Positions 17,199-25,865 of a stretch of 64,000 bases of DNA are shown here, in pieces. Every line of letters starts with the position of its first letter. Within the stretch, counting starts at the first letter, position 1. A program made the position numbers and the translations under genes. The stretch is from assembly GCF_019645875.1 (NCBI RefSeq), contig NZ_CP081000.1, positions 3,906,001-3,970,000 on the forward strand, in the 5' to 3' direction. Source of the stretch: Mycolicibacterium senegalense (GTDB taxonomy: Bacteria > Actinomycetota > Actinomycetes > Mycobacteriales > Mycobacteriaceae). A model generated the notes under the pieces. That model saw only the letters and a list, made by a program, of their open reading frames with translations. It was not told the origin of the DNA and did no database searches.

Positions 17199-18593
17199 AT
17201 GGCTTTCCAACGGTCCCCCGTCGTCACCCTGATCGCCGCCTACCTCGGGCTTTTCGTCGGCCTCCTCGACGCGAACGCCGTCAACCTGGCGCTGCCCGCG
17301 ATAGGCGAAGATCTCGGTGGCGGGATGACCGGTGCGCAATGGACGATCGACGCCTACAACGTCACGTTCGCGGCGCTGCTGCTCACCGCGGGGTCCCTTG
17401 GCGACCGGTTCAGCCGGCGGCGGATGCTGCGGATCGGATTGGCAACCTTCGTCGCGGCGTCGATCGCCTGCGCACTGGCGCCGTCGTTGCCGTTGTTGCT
17501 GGTGTCGCGGGCGGTGCAGGGTGTCGGCGCGGCGATGATGCTGCCGCAGGGACTGGCCATCGCCGCGGCGGTTCATCCGGACCCGCGTGGACGGGCCCGG
17601 GCCACCGCGGCGTGGGCGATGGCCGCGGCGAGCAGCACCGCGCTGGGCCCCGTGCTCGGCGGGGTGCTGGCCGAGAGCATCGGCTGGCGCTGGATCTTCT
17701 GGGTCAACGTGCCGATCGGCCTGCTCGCACTGGTCCTGAGCGTCTCGCATCTGCCCGATTCGCGCGATCCGGATGCCGCCCGCGTCGATCTGCCGGGTCA
17801 ATGCCTGGCGATTGCGGCGCTCGGCGCCGTCACGCTCGTGCTGGTCGAGGGGCATGCCTGGCACTGGCGACAAACGGCCGCGATCGGCGCGATCGCCGCG
17901 GCCCTGCTCGCCGCATTCCTGACCACCCAGCGCCGCAGCCCGCACCCGATGCTGCCGCCGGACCTCTTCGGCAGCCGCCGCCTGGTGGGTGCGCTGCTGG
18001 CCACCTTCGCGATGACGTTCGGCATCTATGGCCTGCTGCTGGTGAACAGCTTTGCCTTCCAACAACTCCGGGGCTCAGGCGCGTTGGCCACCGCCGTGTG
18101 GTTCCTGCCGATGGCCGTCACCTACCTGCTGTTGATCCCCGCGGCGAACCTGATCGCCCGCCGCACCGGACCGCGGCTGCCGATGACCGCGGGACTGGCG
18201 ATGATGGCGGCGGGATCGCTGCTCTATGCCAGCGCCGGGCCGCTGGCCGACGTCGGCTGGCTGGAGCTGTCGTTCGTGCTCGCCGGCACCGGGCTGGCCC
18301 TGACCACCGGTCCGGCGGTGACGCTGGCGATGGAAACGATCCCGCCGGGGCGAACCGGGCTGGCCGCGGGAGTGGTGAATCTGGCCCGGCTGCTGGGTAT
18401 CACTGTCGGAGTCGCGGTGTTGGGTAGCGCCATGACGGTTGTCGGCGGCGCGGACGGAGTGCGGACCGCGCTGGTGGCGGGAGCGGGTTGCCAGTTGGTG
18501 GGTGCCGCTGTCGCCCTGTGGCTGACGCAGCCGGCATCGGCCCCGGTGTGCCGTCGCGACCATGTCGCCGGGAAGGAGTCATGTCATGCGTGA
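17199..18593 (+). CDS. MFS drug exporter, DHA2 (EmrB/QacA) type
   Basis: A 464-aa major facilitator transporter with roughly fourteen hydrophobic segments. Motif A-like GDRFSRRRMLRIG lies in the first cytoplasmic loop, and a motif C region (LGPVLGGVLAESIGWRWIFW) marks the drug:proton antiporters. The N-terminal LLDANAVNLALP is typical of DHA2 members (D in TM1). The ArsR-type regulator behind it overlaps by 8 nt, so it probably controls this exporter. The pair sits inside the MGLP neighbourhood but has no known role there, and it looks like an insertion relative to M. tuberculosis. It is probably leaderless. Confidence 0.92.
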   Translation: MAFQRSPVVTLIAAYLGLFVGLLDANAVNLALPAIGEDLGGGMTGAQWTIDAYNVTFAALLLTAGSLGDRFSRRRMLRIGLATFVAASIACALAPSLPLLLVSRAVQGVGAAMMLPQGLAIAAAVHPDPRGRARATAAWAMAAASSTALGPVLGGVLAESIGWRWIFWVNVPIGLLALVLSVSHLPDSRDPDAARVDLPGQCLAIAALGAVTLVLVEGHAWHWRQTAAIGAIAAALLAAFLTTQRRSPHPMLPPDLFGSRRLVGALLATFAMTFGIYGLLLVNSFAFQQLRGSGALATAVWFLPMAVTYLLLIPAANLIARRTGPRLPMTAGLAMMAAGSLLYASAGPLADVGWLELSFVLAGTGLALTTGPAVTLAMETIPPGRTGLAAGVVNLARLLGITVGVAVLGSAMTVVGGADGVRTALVAGAGCQLVGAAVALWLTQPASAPVCRRDHVAGKESCHA

Positions 18594-19344
18594 AGCACAG
18601 GAACTGGCGTCGGCGACCGAGGTGGACATCGCTGCGGTGGCCGCCCTGCTGGCAGATCCGGCACGCTGTAAGGTCCTGCTGGCCCTCGACGACGGCCGCG
18701 CCCTGCCGGCCAGTGTGCTGGCCGAGGAAGCCGGCGTCAGCCGCCCCACGACAAGCAGCCACCTGGCCAAGCTGACCGAGGCCGGCCTGCTCACGGTCCG
18801 CACGCAGGGCCGGCACCGCTACTACCGGCTGGCCGGGCCCGAAGTGGGTGCGCTGATCGAACAACTCGGCCGGCTGGCACCGGTCAGGCCGGTCACCTCG
18901 CTGCGCGAGGGCACCCGGGCCGCACGGCTGCGCTCCGCCCGGACCTGCTACGACCACATCGCCGGCCGGCTCGGTGTCGCGCTCATGGGCAGCCTGCTAG
19001 AGCAGGGCGTCCTCGCCGGCGGCGACGGCTGGTTTCACCCCGGAGGTAATGACCGGCTCAGCAGCCCGGGCCACGACGTGGCCTATCAGCTGACCGACGG
19101 GGGCCGGGCCCGGCTTCAGCAGCTGGGAGTCGAATTGCCCACCGGCCCAAGGCCTCTGGTGCGCTACTGCGTCGACTGGACCGAGCAGCGGCACCACGTC
19201 GCCGGCGGGTTGGGCCGGGCGATCCTCGACTGTTTCCTGGCGGCCGAATGGTTGCGCCGCACGCCGCGGCATCGTGCCCTCACGGTGACCAGATCCGGGC
19301 GAACCGCACTGGCCGACCGCTTCGGTATCGACTGGGCCGGTTGA
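18586..19344 (+). CDS. ArsR-family regulator with C-terminal extension
   Basis: A 252-aa protein. The first 100 residues form an ArsR winged helix (VAALLADPARCKVLLAL, SVLAEEAGVSRPTTSSHL, wing GLLTVRTQGRHRYYRLAG). The remaining 150 residues are a second region with RTCYDHIAGRLGVALM, containing one Cys and one His that could bind a ligand or metal, and a run of short winged-helix-like strands. I chose the ATG at 18586 because GGAAGGA lies 8 nt upstream. It overlaps the end of the MFS gene by 8 nt and is the likely autoregulated controller of that exporter. Confidence 0.88.
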   Translation: MREAQELASATEVDIAAVAALLADPARCKVLLALDDGRALPASVLAEEAGVSRPTTSSHLAKLTEAGLLTVRTQGRHRYYRLAGPEVGALIEQLGRLAPVRPVTSLREGTRAARLRSARTCYDHIAGRLGVALMGSLLEQGVLAGGDGWFHPGGNDRLSSPGHDVAYQLTDGGRARLQQLGVELPTGPRPLVRYCVDWTEQRHHVAGGLGRAILDCFLAAEWLRRTPRHRALTVTRSGRTALADRFGIDWAG

Positions 19345-19395
19345 CGGGCGCGTTCGATAATCGCCGATTCGCTTTCCCTGGCGGTGGCCACCAAG

Positions 19396-19401
19396 CACAA
19401 T
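19396..19401 (+). promoter_or_regulatory. Leaderless -10-like element of the secreted-protein gene
   Basis: CACAAT (A2 and T6 conserved) ends 6 nt before the GTG at 19408. A weak TTTCCC lies 17 bp further upstream. Confidence 0.35.
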
Positions 19402-19407
19402 CGACTC

Positions 19408-20013
19408 GTGGTCCAGCTCCGCAGACATCTAGGCACCGTCTGCGCCGCAATCGCCGGCGCAGCGCTCGCACTCGGCCTGGCGGCACCGTCGGCCGCCGAA
19501 CCCACCGGCGCCGCGCCCACGCTGCCCGCTTTCGTGCCGCACCCGTCCGACTGGTCGCCGAACTACACGGTGTTCCCCTACAACTTGTGGCAGGTGCGGG
19601 TCACGCCCGAGCAGATCGACGCGCAGCGCGAGTCCTGCCAGTGGTTCAACGCGCAGTACGCCACGTTGATGAGCCAGATCGTGGGCTTCCAGCATTTCCT
19701 GGGCGACCAGCATGACTATTGGACCGCGCCCGGCGTACAGGCCGCCGGCGACGCCGTGCGGGCCAACGTCGATCAGTCGGCGGCGTTCCTCGATCCCCGC
19801 GCCCACACCCTGTACATCACGAATTACCCGGATCAGAGCCAGTATTCACCGCTGTACAACGGCGACTCGATCTATCACCTGTGGTACCAGCTGACCCAGA
19901 TCAGCGACAAGATCGCCAAGCAGCAGCCGGCGGGGGTCATCAACGCGAACATCGCCACCGCCAACGTCTACGGGAACACGATCCGCGACTCCGGGGTGTG
20001 TAACGGGGCCTGA
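19408..20013 (+). CDS. Secreted conserved mycobacterial protein (Rv3033-type)
   Basis: A 201-aa exported protein of unknown function. The N-terminus VVQLRRHLGTV followed by an alanine/leucine-rich core and PSAAEP is a Sec signal peptide with cleavage near residue 30. The mature part is rich in Tyr, Trp, Gln and Asn, with two cysteines (RESCQWF and DSGVCNGA) that probably form a disulfide after export. I prefer the GTG at 19408 over the in-frame GTG at 19384. The later start gives a normal signal peptide and has a -10-like element 6 nt upstream. The position matches Rv3033, between the glucosyltransferase and the acyltransferase of the MGLP cluster. Confidence 0.8.
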   Translation: MVQLRRHLGTVCAAIAGAALALGLAAPSAAEPTGAAPTLPAFVPHPSDWSPNYTVFPYNLWQVRVTPEQIDAQRESCQWFNAQYATLMSQIVGFQHFLGDQHDYWTAPGVQAAGDAVRANVDQSAAFLDPRAHTLYITNYPDQSQYSPLYNGDSIYHLWYQLTQISDKIAKQQPAGVINANIATANVYGNTIRDSGVCNGA

Positions 20014-20022
20014 GCGGCCCTC

Positions 20023-20766
20023 TCAGTTGCTGTTCGCCGCCTTCTTACGCTCGATGTCGGCCAGCGCCGCGGCGAGTTCGGCGCGTTCGGCTGCCGAAGT
20101 CTCCCAATCCAGCTTGCGGTTCTTGACCACCTTGGCCGGTGCCCCGACGGCAATCGAGAAATCGGGGATCTCGCCCTTGACCACGGCGTGGGCCCCGAGC
20201 ACACAGCCCCGGCCGATCGAGGTGTTGCGCAGGATGGTGACCTTGGCGGCGATCCAGGTGTCCGGGCCGATGCGGACCGGGCCCTTGATGATGCCCTGGT
20301 CCTTGATGGGCATTTCGATGTTGTCCATCTTGTGGTCGAAGTCGCACACGTAGCACCAGTCGGCCATCAGCGCGGAGTCGCCGAGCTCGATGTCGAGGTA
20401 GGTGTTGATCACGTTGTCGCGTCCCAGCACCACCTTGTCGCCGATGCGCAGCGACCCCTCGTGGCACCGGATGGTGTTCTTGTCGCCGATGTGCACCCAG
20501 CGGCCGATCTCCATCTGCGCCAGTTCCGGGGTGCACTGGATCTCCACACCCTTGCCGAGGAAGACCATGCCGCGGGTGATGATGTGCGGGTTGGCCAGCT
20601 TGAACTTCAGCAGCCGCCAGTACCGCACCAGGTACCACGGGGTGTAGGCGCGATTGTCGATGACCCATTTCAGCGACGCCTTGGTCAAGAAATCGGCCTG
20701 GCGCGGATCACGCAGCCGGGAGCCACGCCAGCGCTTGTGAATCGGAGCGCCCCACATCGTCGTCAT
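20023..20766 (-). CDS. Left-handed beta-helix acyltransferase (Rv3034c-type)
   Basis: A 247-aa hexapeptide-repeat acyltransferase, proposed in M. tuberculosis to acylate MGLP. The hexapeptide coils run from about residue 75 to 215 (IGRWVHIGDKNTIR, LRIGDKVVLGRDNV, GPVRIGPDTWIAAKVTI, SIGRGCVLGAHAVV). The family closing motif GAPAKVVKNRK follows. A long N-terminal helical part (about 70 residues) and a charged C-terminal helix flank the domain. The histidine in CDFDHKMDN is the likely catalytic base. A TAGGCT element 8 nt upstream of the ATG suggests a nearly leaderless transcript. The secreted-protein gene converges on it with a 9-nt gap. Confidence 0.88.
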   Translation of the reverse strand: MTTMWGAPIHKRWRGSRLRDPRQADFLTKASLKWVIDNRAYTPWYLVRYWRLLKFKLANPHIITRGMVFLGKGVEIQCTPELAQMEIGRWVHIGDKNTIRCHEGSLRIGDKVVLGRDNVINTYLDIELGDSALMADWCYVCDFDHKMDNIEMPIKDQGIIKGPVRIGPDTWIAAKVTILRNTSIGRGCVLGAHAVVKGEIPDFSIAVGAPAKVVKNRKLDWETSAAERAELAAALADIERKKAANSN

Positions 20767-20931
20767 GGCCGGACAGCCTACGCGAGGGCGTTCGACGGGT
20801 ATTCGGGTCGCTGCGCTCCCGTATGCCGCACCCGTCGCGGGTCACAGTGCGCCGGTCTCCCAGCCGGAACGGTTACCCTCACCTGGGTCACAAATACGAG
20901 CGCCCCGCGTGTTCGGCGACGAAAGGACATC

Positions 20932-22215
20932 GTGTTCCGGCGATACCTTGCACTGGCGGTCGCGGTGCTGTTCACAGGCCTGCTCGCCGGTTGCGAGAAC
21001 ACCGATTCCTGGGTGGATGCGCACGCCGCACAAGGCTGGTCGGCGCAGTACGGAGACGCTGCCAACAGCAGCTACATCCGGACCCACGGCCCCGAGGCGC
21101 TGCGCCTGGAGTGGAGCCGGTCGGTCAAGGGTGAACTGGGCGCCCAGGTGGCGTTGAGCGCGGACAACCGCCTGGCGGTCAACGCGCAGACTGCCGGTGG
21201 CTGTTCGCTGATGGTGTGGGAGGCCGACAACAACGCCCGCCAGCGCTGGTGCACGCGACTGGTGCTGGGCGGCGGCTGGTCCAGTCCCCTGTTCGACGGG
21301 TTCGACAACGTCTACATCGGGCAGCCCGGCACCATCCTGTCCTTCCCGCCCACCCAGTGGATCCGTTGGCGCCAGCCGGTGATCGGCATGCCGACCACAC
21401 CCCGGATCCTCGAGGACGGCCAGCTGCTGGTGGTGACTCACCTCGGCCAGGTGCTGGTGTTCGACGGGCACCGCGGCACGGTCGACGGAACTCCGCTGGA
21501 TCTGGTCGCCGGCGTCGACCCGACCGATTCGCAGCGGGGTCTCGCCGACTGTCAGCCGGCCCGGTCGCGCTGCCCGGTGGCGGCGGCCCCCGCGTTCTCG
21601 CATCAGGCGCGCATCGTCGTGCTCAGTGTGTGGCAGCCCGGGGCCGAGGCACCGGTGCTGATGGGCTTGCGCTACCACCCCGGCGAGCAGACACCGCTGA
21701 CGCAGGAATGGACCAGTAACGCCGTGGACCGGGGGCCACTGGCCAGCCCGGTGTTGTCCGCCGACGGGTCGACGGTGTACGTCAACGGCCGCGACCAGAA
21801 GCTGTGGGCACTCAACTCCGCGGACGGGACACCCAAGTGGTCGGTGCCGCTGAACTATCTGGCTCAGACGCCGCCCTCGGTGTCACCGGACGGTCTGATC
21901 GTGGCCGGCGGCGGGCCGGAGGCCAAACTGACGGCGGTGCGAGACGCCGGAGACCACGGTGAGGTGGCCTGGACCCGTGACGATGTGGTTCCGCTGACCA
22001 CGTCGAGCCGGGCCGGCGGTGTCGGCTACACGGTGGCCCGCGAGGGCGGGCACGGCCAGGCGCTGGTGGTGTTCGACACGGGCGACGGGCACACCCTCAA
22101 CAGTTATCCCGTTCCGGAGGCCACCGGCTGGCCGGTCGGGGTGTCGATCGGTCATGACCATCGGATCGTCACCGCGACCAGCGACGGTCAGGTGTACGGG
22201 TTCGCGCCGGCTTGA
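20932..22215 (+). CDS. PQQ-type beta-propeller lipoprotein (Rv3035-type)
   Basis: A 427-aa exported protein. The N-terminal signal has a lipobox LLAGC with the lipid-bearing cysteine at residue 21. The rest is a beta-propeller: blade repeats such as SPVLSADGSTVYVNGRDQKL, WALNSADGTPKWSVPL and PPSVSPDGLIVAGGG resemble PQQ/WD-type propellers, without evidence for a bound cofactor. The GTG start at 20932 is preceded by GAAAGGA. The gene is divergent from the hexapeptide acyltransferase and convergent with the DUF3298 gene. The function is unknown; BamB-like scaffolding at the envelope is possible. Confidence 0.87.
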   Translation: MFRRYLALAVAVLFTGLLAGCENTDSWVDAHAAQGWSAQYGDAANSSYIRTHGPEALRLEWSRSVKGELGAQVALSADNRLAVNAQTAGGCSLMVWEADNNARQRWCTRLVLGGGWSSPLFDGFDNVYIGQPGTILSFPPTQWIRWRQPVIGMPTTPRILEDGQLLVVTHLGQVLVFDGHRGTVDGTPLDLVAGVDPTDSQRGLADCQPARSRCPVAAAPAFSHQARIVVLSVWQPGAEAPVLMGLRYHPGEQTPLTQEWTSNAVDRGPLASPVLSADGSTVYVNGRDQKLWALNSADGTPKWSVPLNYLAQTPPSVSPDGLIVAGGGPEAKLTAVRDAGDHGEVAWTRDDVVPLTTSSRAGGVGYTVAREGGHGQALVVFDTGDGHTLNSYPVPEATGWPVGVSIGHDHRIVTATSDGQVYGFAPA

Positions 22216-22222
22216 TCCCGGC

Positions 22223-22912
22223 TCAGGCCAGTAGGGCCGCCACGGCGGACCGGGGAACGTTGGCCTGGCTGGCTCCGGCGGCCTCCGGCAGCAGTTCGCC
22301 CTGCCCGAAGAAGAAGATCACCGAGTCGTCGGTGATCGCGAAATTCTGGTAGTGCGCGGGGTCGAGGCCGACGGTGGGCGGGATGGCCTGCTCGACGCCC
22401 GACTGTTTCTGCAGTTCGCGCTGCACGATCGGGAAGATCACGTCCAGGGGCCTGGTGCCCGGTTTGAACAAGGTGTCGAACGTGATCGGGGCTCGCGTGG
22501 CCACGTTGTAGTTGAACGTCTTGTACCAGGTCTGCGGATGGGCACCGCCCACGTTCTGATAGACCTCGAACACCAGGCTCTGGGTGCGCGCCGGCACCCC
22601 GGAGGTGTAGCCGGTGCCCTTGGCGTCCAGAACGTAGGGCTGATCGCGTGAGCCCGGCATTCCCGAGACGTTGACGAATCCGTCGCGGGTCTGGATCAGG
22701 TAACCGGCGACCGCCTGTTGGTCGGGAAAGTCGACCGGGAACGTGTAATCGAGGGTGTAGGAGGCGTTGGCGGTGTGTACCTGACAGACCTGGTCACCGT
22801 CGACGGTGCCGCCGAGGTCGGCGCAGGCCGACTGCGCAGCCGCAACCGGCATGCCGAGCCAGCCGAGCAGCGCACCGGCTGCCAGCATCGCTGTCACAGG
22901 GGAAATTCGCAT
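22223..22912 (-). CDS. Secreted DUF3298 protein (Rv3036c/TB22.2-type)
   Basis: A 229-aa secreted protein. The signal peptide (MRISPVTAMLAAGALLGWLG, then MPVAAAQ) is followed by two cysteines (ACADLGG and DQVCQV) likely to be paired. The C-terminal DUF3298/RsiV-like domain has TWYKTFNYNVATRAPITFDTLFK, FAITDDSVIFFFGQGELLP, and the conserved aromatic-Gly turn. The M. tuberculosis counterpart TB22.2 is a secreted antigen that was reported to have esterase activity; I cannot confirm a catalytic triad here. It converges on the beta-propeller gene with only 7 nt between stops. A GAGGACG ribosome site precedes the ATG. Confidence 0.85.
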   Translation of the reverse strand: MRISPVTAMLAAGALLGWLGMPVAAAQSACADLGGTVDGDQVCQVHTANASYTLDYTFPVDFPDQQAVAGYLIQTRDGFVNVSGMPGSRDQPYVLDAKGTGYTSGVPARTQSLVFEVYQNVGGAHPQTWYKTFNYNVATRAPITFDTLFKPGTRPLDVIFPIVQRELQKQSGVEQAIPPTVGLDPAHYQNFAITDDSVIFFFGQGELLPEAAGASQANVPRSAVAALLA

Positions 22913-22985
22913 CGTCAGTCGTCCTCGCAGGCGATCAACTCACACCGGTGCTCCACCGGCGCGTTTCGTTCAGGGTACGTGGCCG

Positions 22986-24161
22986 TTATCGCGAAGGGCG
23001 ACAAATGAATGCCCACGCCCGGCTGGCCGACCCGGCACCCAACCGGGCGATCACGACCGCAAGGTGCTCGGTGCCGCGCAGCCGCATCCGCGTCCGCAAC
23101 GCATCCGGGTCCACATCGACGCCACGAACCAGGATCTCCAGCGCCCCCACCGATCGCGCCGTCAGCGCGGCCCGCAACCGCCGCTCCTGGAATTGCAGCT
23201 GTTCGAGGACCTCGAAACCGCGCACCCCGGCGGGCAACTGGTCACCTGAGAGATAGGCGATATCGGGGTCGAGCTGCCACAGGCCGTGTCGAGCGGCGTA
23301 GTGCCGCACCAGCCCGGCTCGCACCACCGCACCGTCAGGGTCGACGATCCAGCGCCCGGCCTCGGCGACCGGGCAGTCGTCGGGTTCGGCGTCGGTGATC
23401 TGTTCGCCGGTTTCGAGCATGCTGGCCCGGCGCCGGATACCGGGTTCGGCCAGGCCCGGTGACCACAGGCAGGCTTCTCGCACACTGCCGCCGAGAGACG
23501 TCACCTCGATCTCGCCGGCGAACCCCATCTCGGTGAGCGCGTCGAAATCGATTCCCGGAGCGCACTTCACCACCAGGTCCCGGCCGCGGTAGACGTCCAA
23601 CACCGCGTCGAGCGCCGGGGTGTAGGCCCGGGGGTCGAAGCGGCGCCGCCCATCGGTGCGGCGGGCCGGGTCGATGATCACCACCGTGTCGCGGGTGACG
23701 GGTGCCAGCGCGTCGGCCCGGCAGAGGTCCACCCCCTCGGCATTGTTGGCCGCCATCGCCAACCGCACCGGATCGAGGTCGCTGCCGAGCACCTGCGCCG
23801 CGCAACCACGCAGTGCCACAAGGTCACTGCCGATCGAACAGGTCGCGTCGTGCACTCGTGAACCGGCCAGCCTGCGGGCGCGATGGGCCGCCACCGGCGC
23901 GGCGGTGGCCTGTTGCAGCGCCTCGTCGGTGAACAGCCAGCGCCCCGGCTCGTCGAACTTGGCCGCGGCCCGACGCCTCAGCGCTACGGTCTCCACCAGA
24001 ATTCCGGCGTGATCGCCGAATTGTTTTCGGACAGCGGCGATGTCGCTGACCAGACTGGCCCCGGTGAGGCGACGCTCGGCCACCTCCGCCAGGGCCTGCT
24101 CCCCCGCCGCCGACCGCAGATACGCGACGTGTGAGAGGTCGAACGCTACTCCGCCGCTCAG
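22986..24161 (-). CDS. Class I methyltransferase with THUMP-like domain (Rv3037c-type)
   Basis: A SAM-dependent methyltransferase of about 390 aa. Motif I is HDATCSIGSDLVAL, followed by VLGSDLDPVRLAMAANNA and the NPPY-like VVIIDPARR. The C-terminal third resembles the THUMP-like region of this family. In M. tuberculosis this gene was proposed as a second MGLP methyltransferase. The first ATG/GTG/TTG start is a GTG at 24083. However, the reading frame continues 26 codons further with family-like sequence (FDLSHVAYLRSAAGEQALAE) up to a CTG at 24161. That CTG overlaps the upstream gene's TGA as CTGA, so I extend to it. If the CTG is not used, the protein is 365 aa from 24083. Confidence 0.82.
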   Translation of the reverse strand: MSGGVAFDLSHVAYLRSAAGEQALAEVAERRLTGASLVSDIAAVRKQFGDHAGILVETVALRRRAAAKFDEPGRWLFTDEALQQATAAPVAAHRARRLAGSRVHDATCSIGSDLVALRGCAAQVLGSDLDPVRLAMAANNAEGVDLCRADALAPVTRDTVVIIDPARRTDGRRRFDPRAYTPALDAVLDVYRGRDLVVKCAPGIDFDALTEMGFAGEIEVTSLGGSVREACLWSPGLAEPGIRRRASMLETGEQITDAEPDDCPVAEAGRWIVDPDGAVVRAGLVRHYAARHGLWQLDPDIAYLSGDQLPAGVRGFEVLEQLQFQERRLRAALTARSVGALEILVRGVDVDPDALRTRMRLRGTEHLAVVIARLGAGSASRAWAFICRPSR

Positions 24162-25159
24162 GAGGGCTTAACTCCCGTGACCATCACGTTGTAGAACCAG
24201 CCCTTGGGCACCACACGGCGCCAGACATTGGAGTCGACCCAGCTCAGCGTGGTCCAGCTGTTGAACGCGAACTTGGCCCAGCCCCAGCCCAGACGCCCGG
24301 GAGGCACCGCGGCCTCGAAGGTGCGTACCGGCCAGCCGAGCATCGCCGCGGTGAATTCCTCACTGGCGGTGCGCACTTCGACCGCACCGGCATTGGTCGC
24401 CATGCGCTCCAGATCGGCGGGGTCGAAGGTGTGCAGGTCGACGACGGCTTCCAGCGCCGCGGCGCGGGAGGACTCGTCGAGTTCGGCCTGGGGCCGCCGC
24501 CAGCCGCTCAGCCAGGGCAGCTTCGTCAGGTTGGTGGTGGCGTGCCAGGTCAGGGTGGACAGTTCGCGGGCGTACTTGTTGCCGACTGTGGTGGGCTCCC
24601 CGGCGAACACGAAACGGCCGCCGGGCTTGAGCACGCGGACCACTTCGCGCAGGGACAGCTCGACATCGGGGATGTGGTGCAGCACCGCGTGACCGACGAC
24701 GAGGTCGAAGGTGTTGTCCTCGTACGGAATGCCTTCGGCGTCGGCGACCTTGCCATCGATGTCGAGGCCGAGTGACTGACCGTTGCGGGTTGCCACCTTG
24801 ACCATGCCCGGGGACAGGTCGGTTACCGAACCGCGCCGCGCCACCCCGGACTGGACCAGGTTGAGCAAGAAGAAGCCGGTACCGCAGCCCAGCTCGAGGG
24901 CGCGGTCGTACGGCAGCTCGCGCTGCTCGGATTCGGGGACGATCGCGTCGAACCGTCCGCGGGCGTAGTCGATGCACCGCTGGTCGTAGGAGATCGACCA
25001 CTTCTCGTCGTAGGTCTCGGCTTCCCAGTCGTGGTAGAGCACCTGCGCCAGCTTGCTGTCATGCATCGCGGCTTCGACCTGCTCGGCCGTGGCGTGCGGG
25101 TTAGGAGTCGGCATACCGGCAATATCGGCGTCGGTGCCGGAATCCTTGATGTCAGTCAT
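24158..25159 (-). CDS. SAM-dependent methyltransferase (Rv3038c-type)
   Basis: A 333-aa class I methyltransferase. Motif I is ALELGCGTGFFLLNL. The loop DLSPGMVKVATRNGQSLG follows, then the acidic VADAEGIPYEDNTFDLVVG and HAVLHHIPDVELSLREVVRV. LKPGGRFVFAGEP is motif V. A C-terminal extension of roughly 130 residues has several Trp (LPWLSGWRRP, WTTLSWVDSNVWRR) and may contact a lipid or membrane. It starts the operon that continues with the THUMP-like methyltransferase; a TAGGCT -10 element 7 nt upstream makes it leaderless. The target is unknown, and an MGLP or other lipid target is inferred from position only. Confidence 0.88.
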   Translation of the reverse strand: MTDIKDSGTDADIAGMPTPNPHATAEQVEAAMHDSKLAQVLYHDWEAETYDEKWSISYDQRCIDYARGRFDAIVPESEQRELPYDRALELGCGTGFFLLNLVQSGVARRGSVTDLSPGMVKVATRNGQSLGLDIDGKVADAEGIPYEDNTFDLVVGHAVLHHIPDVELSLREVVRVLKPGGRFVFAGEPTTVGNKYARELSTLTWHATTNLTKLPWLSGWRRPQAELDESSRAAALEAVVDLHTFDPADLERMATNAGAVEVRTASEEFTAAMLGWPVRTFEAAVPPGRLGWGWAKFAFNSWTTLSWVDSNVWRRVVPKGWFYNVMVTGVKPS

Positions 25160-25166
25160 GCAGGGC

Positions 25167-25172
25167 AGCCTA
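25167..25172 (-). promoter_or_regulatory. Leaderless -10 element of the Rv3038c-type gene
   Basis: On the minus strand TAGGCT (TANNNT) lies 7 nt before the ATG at 25159. Confidence 0.45.
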
Positions 25173-25193
25173 ACGGCCCGGGTGGGGCGAGCG

Positions 25194-25865
25194 TCAGGGC
25201 CGGTCCACCAGTTTGTCGACGGCGGCCTTCGCTGCGGCCAGAACGTCCACGGGGTGTTCGATGAACCTTTGTGCCCACGCCAATGCCTCGTCGTAGACGT
25301 GATCGGGTGCCACCATCTGGTCGATCAGGCCGAGTTCCAGAGCTTCCTCTGCGCCGACGAAGCGGCCGCTGAACACCAGTTCCTTGGCCTTGCTGGCGCC
25401 GATGACCTCAGCCAGCCGCGCACCGCCACCGGCGCGCGGCGCGAGCCCGGCCAAGATCTCGGTCGCCCCGAACTTCACGTTGTCACCGCTGATCCGCCAA
25501 TCGGCGGCCATCGCCAAGCTCAGCCCGGTGCCCAGCGCGTAGCCGGTGATCGCGGCCACGGTGGGCTTGGGGATGGCGGCCACGGCCTCGATGCACTGTC
25601 GCAGTGCCGCATCCGCGGCAGCGGCTTCGCCGGCGTTCAGTGTGCGCAGTTCGGGAACGTCATCACCGGCGCAGAAGATCTCGTGGCCGCCGAACAGGAT
25701 CACCGCAGAGATATCGGTGCGCTCCCCCAGGTCGCGGGCCGCGGCGATGATCTCGCGGTACATCTGCCGGGTCAGGGCGTTGGTCGGTGGCCGCGACAGC
25801 ATCAGGGTGCCGACCCGGTCCTGCTCCGGCGTCACCCCGGTGATCGCACGGACGAACTCGCTCAC
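25194..25865 (-). CDS. echA17: Enoyl-CoA hydratase/isomerase family protein (EchA17-type), short C-terminus
   Basis: A 223-aa crotonase-fold protein. It has the CoA-binding motif LSRPPTNALTRQMY, the oxyanion-hole segment GGHEIFCAGDDVPEL, and the second signature AITGYALGTGLSLAMAADWRI. Next are FGATEILAGLAPRAGGGARL and KELVFSGRFVGAEEALELGLID. The glutamate in GATE is the usual catalytic position; the second acid is not obvious, so it may not be a typical hydratase. It stops at KAAVDKLVDRP, about 30 residues short of EchA17 of M. tuberculosis, and lacks the last helices that normally help trimer formation. It overlaps the NUDIX gene by 4 nt in one operon with the ABC ATPase. Confidence 0.87.
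   Translation of the reverse strand: MSEFVRAITGVTPEQDRVGTLMLSRPPTNALTRQMYREIIAAARDLGERTDISAVILFGGHEIFCAGDDVPELRTLNAGEAAAADAALRQCIEAVAAIPKPTVAAITGYALGTGLSLAMAADWRISGDNVKFGATEILAGLAPRAGGGARLAEVIGASKAKELVFSGRFVGAEEALELGLIDQMVAPDHVYDEALAWAQRFIEHPVDVLAAAKAAVDKLVDRP

Noticed and set aside
18586..19344. A direct metal sensor role for the ArsR gene
   Set aside because: The usual metal-binding cysteine pair in the recognition helix is absent; the ligand is unclear.
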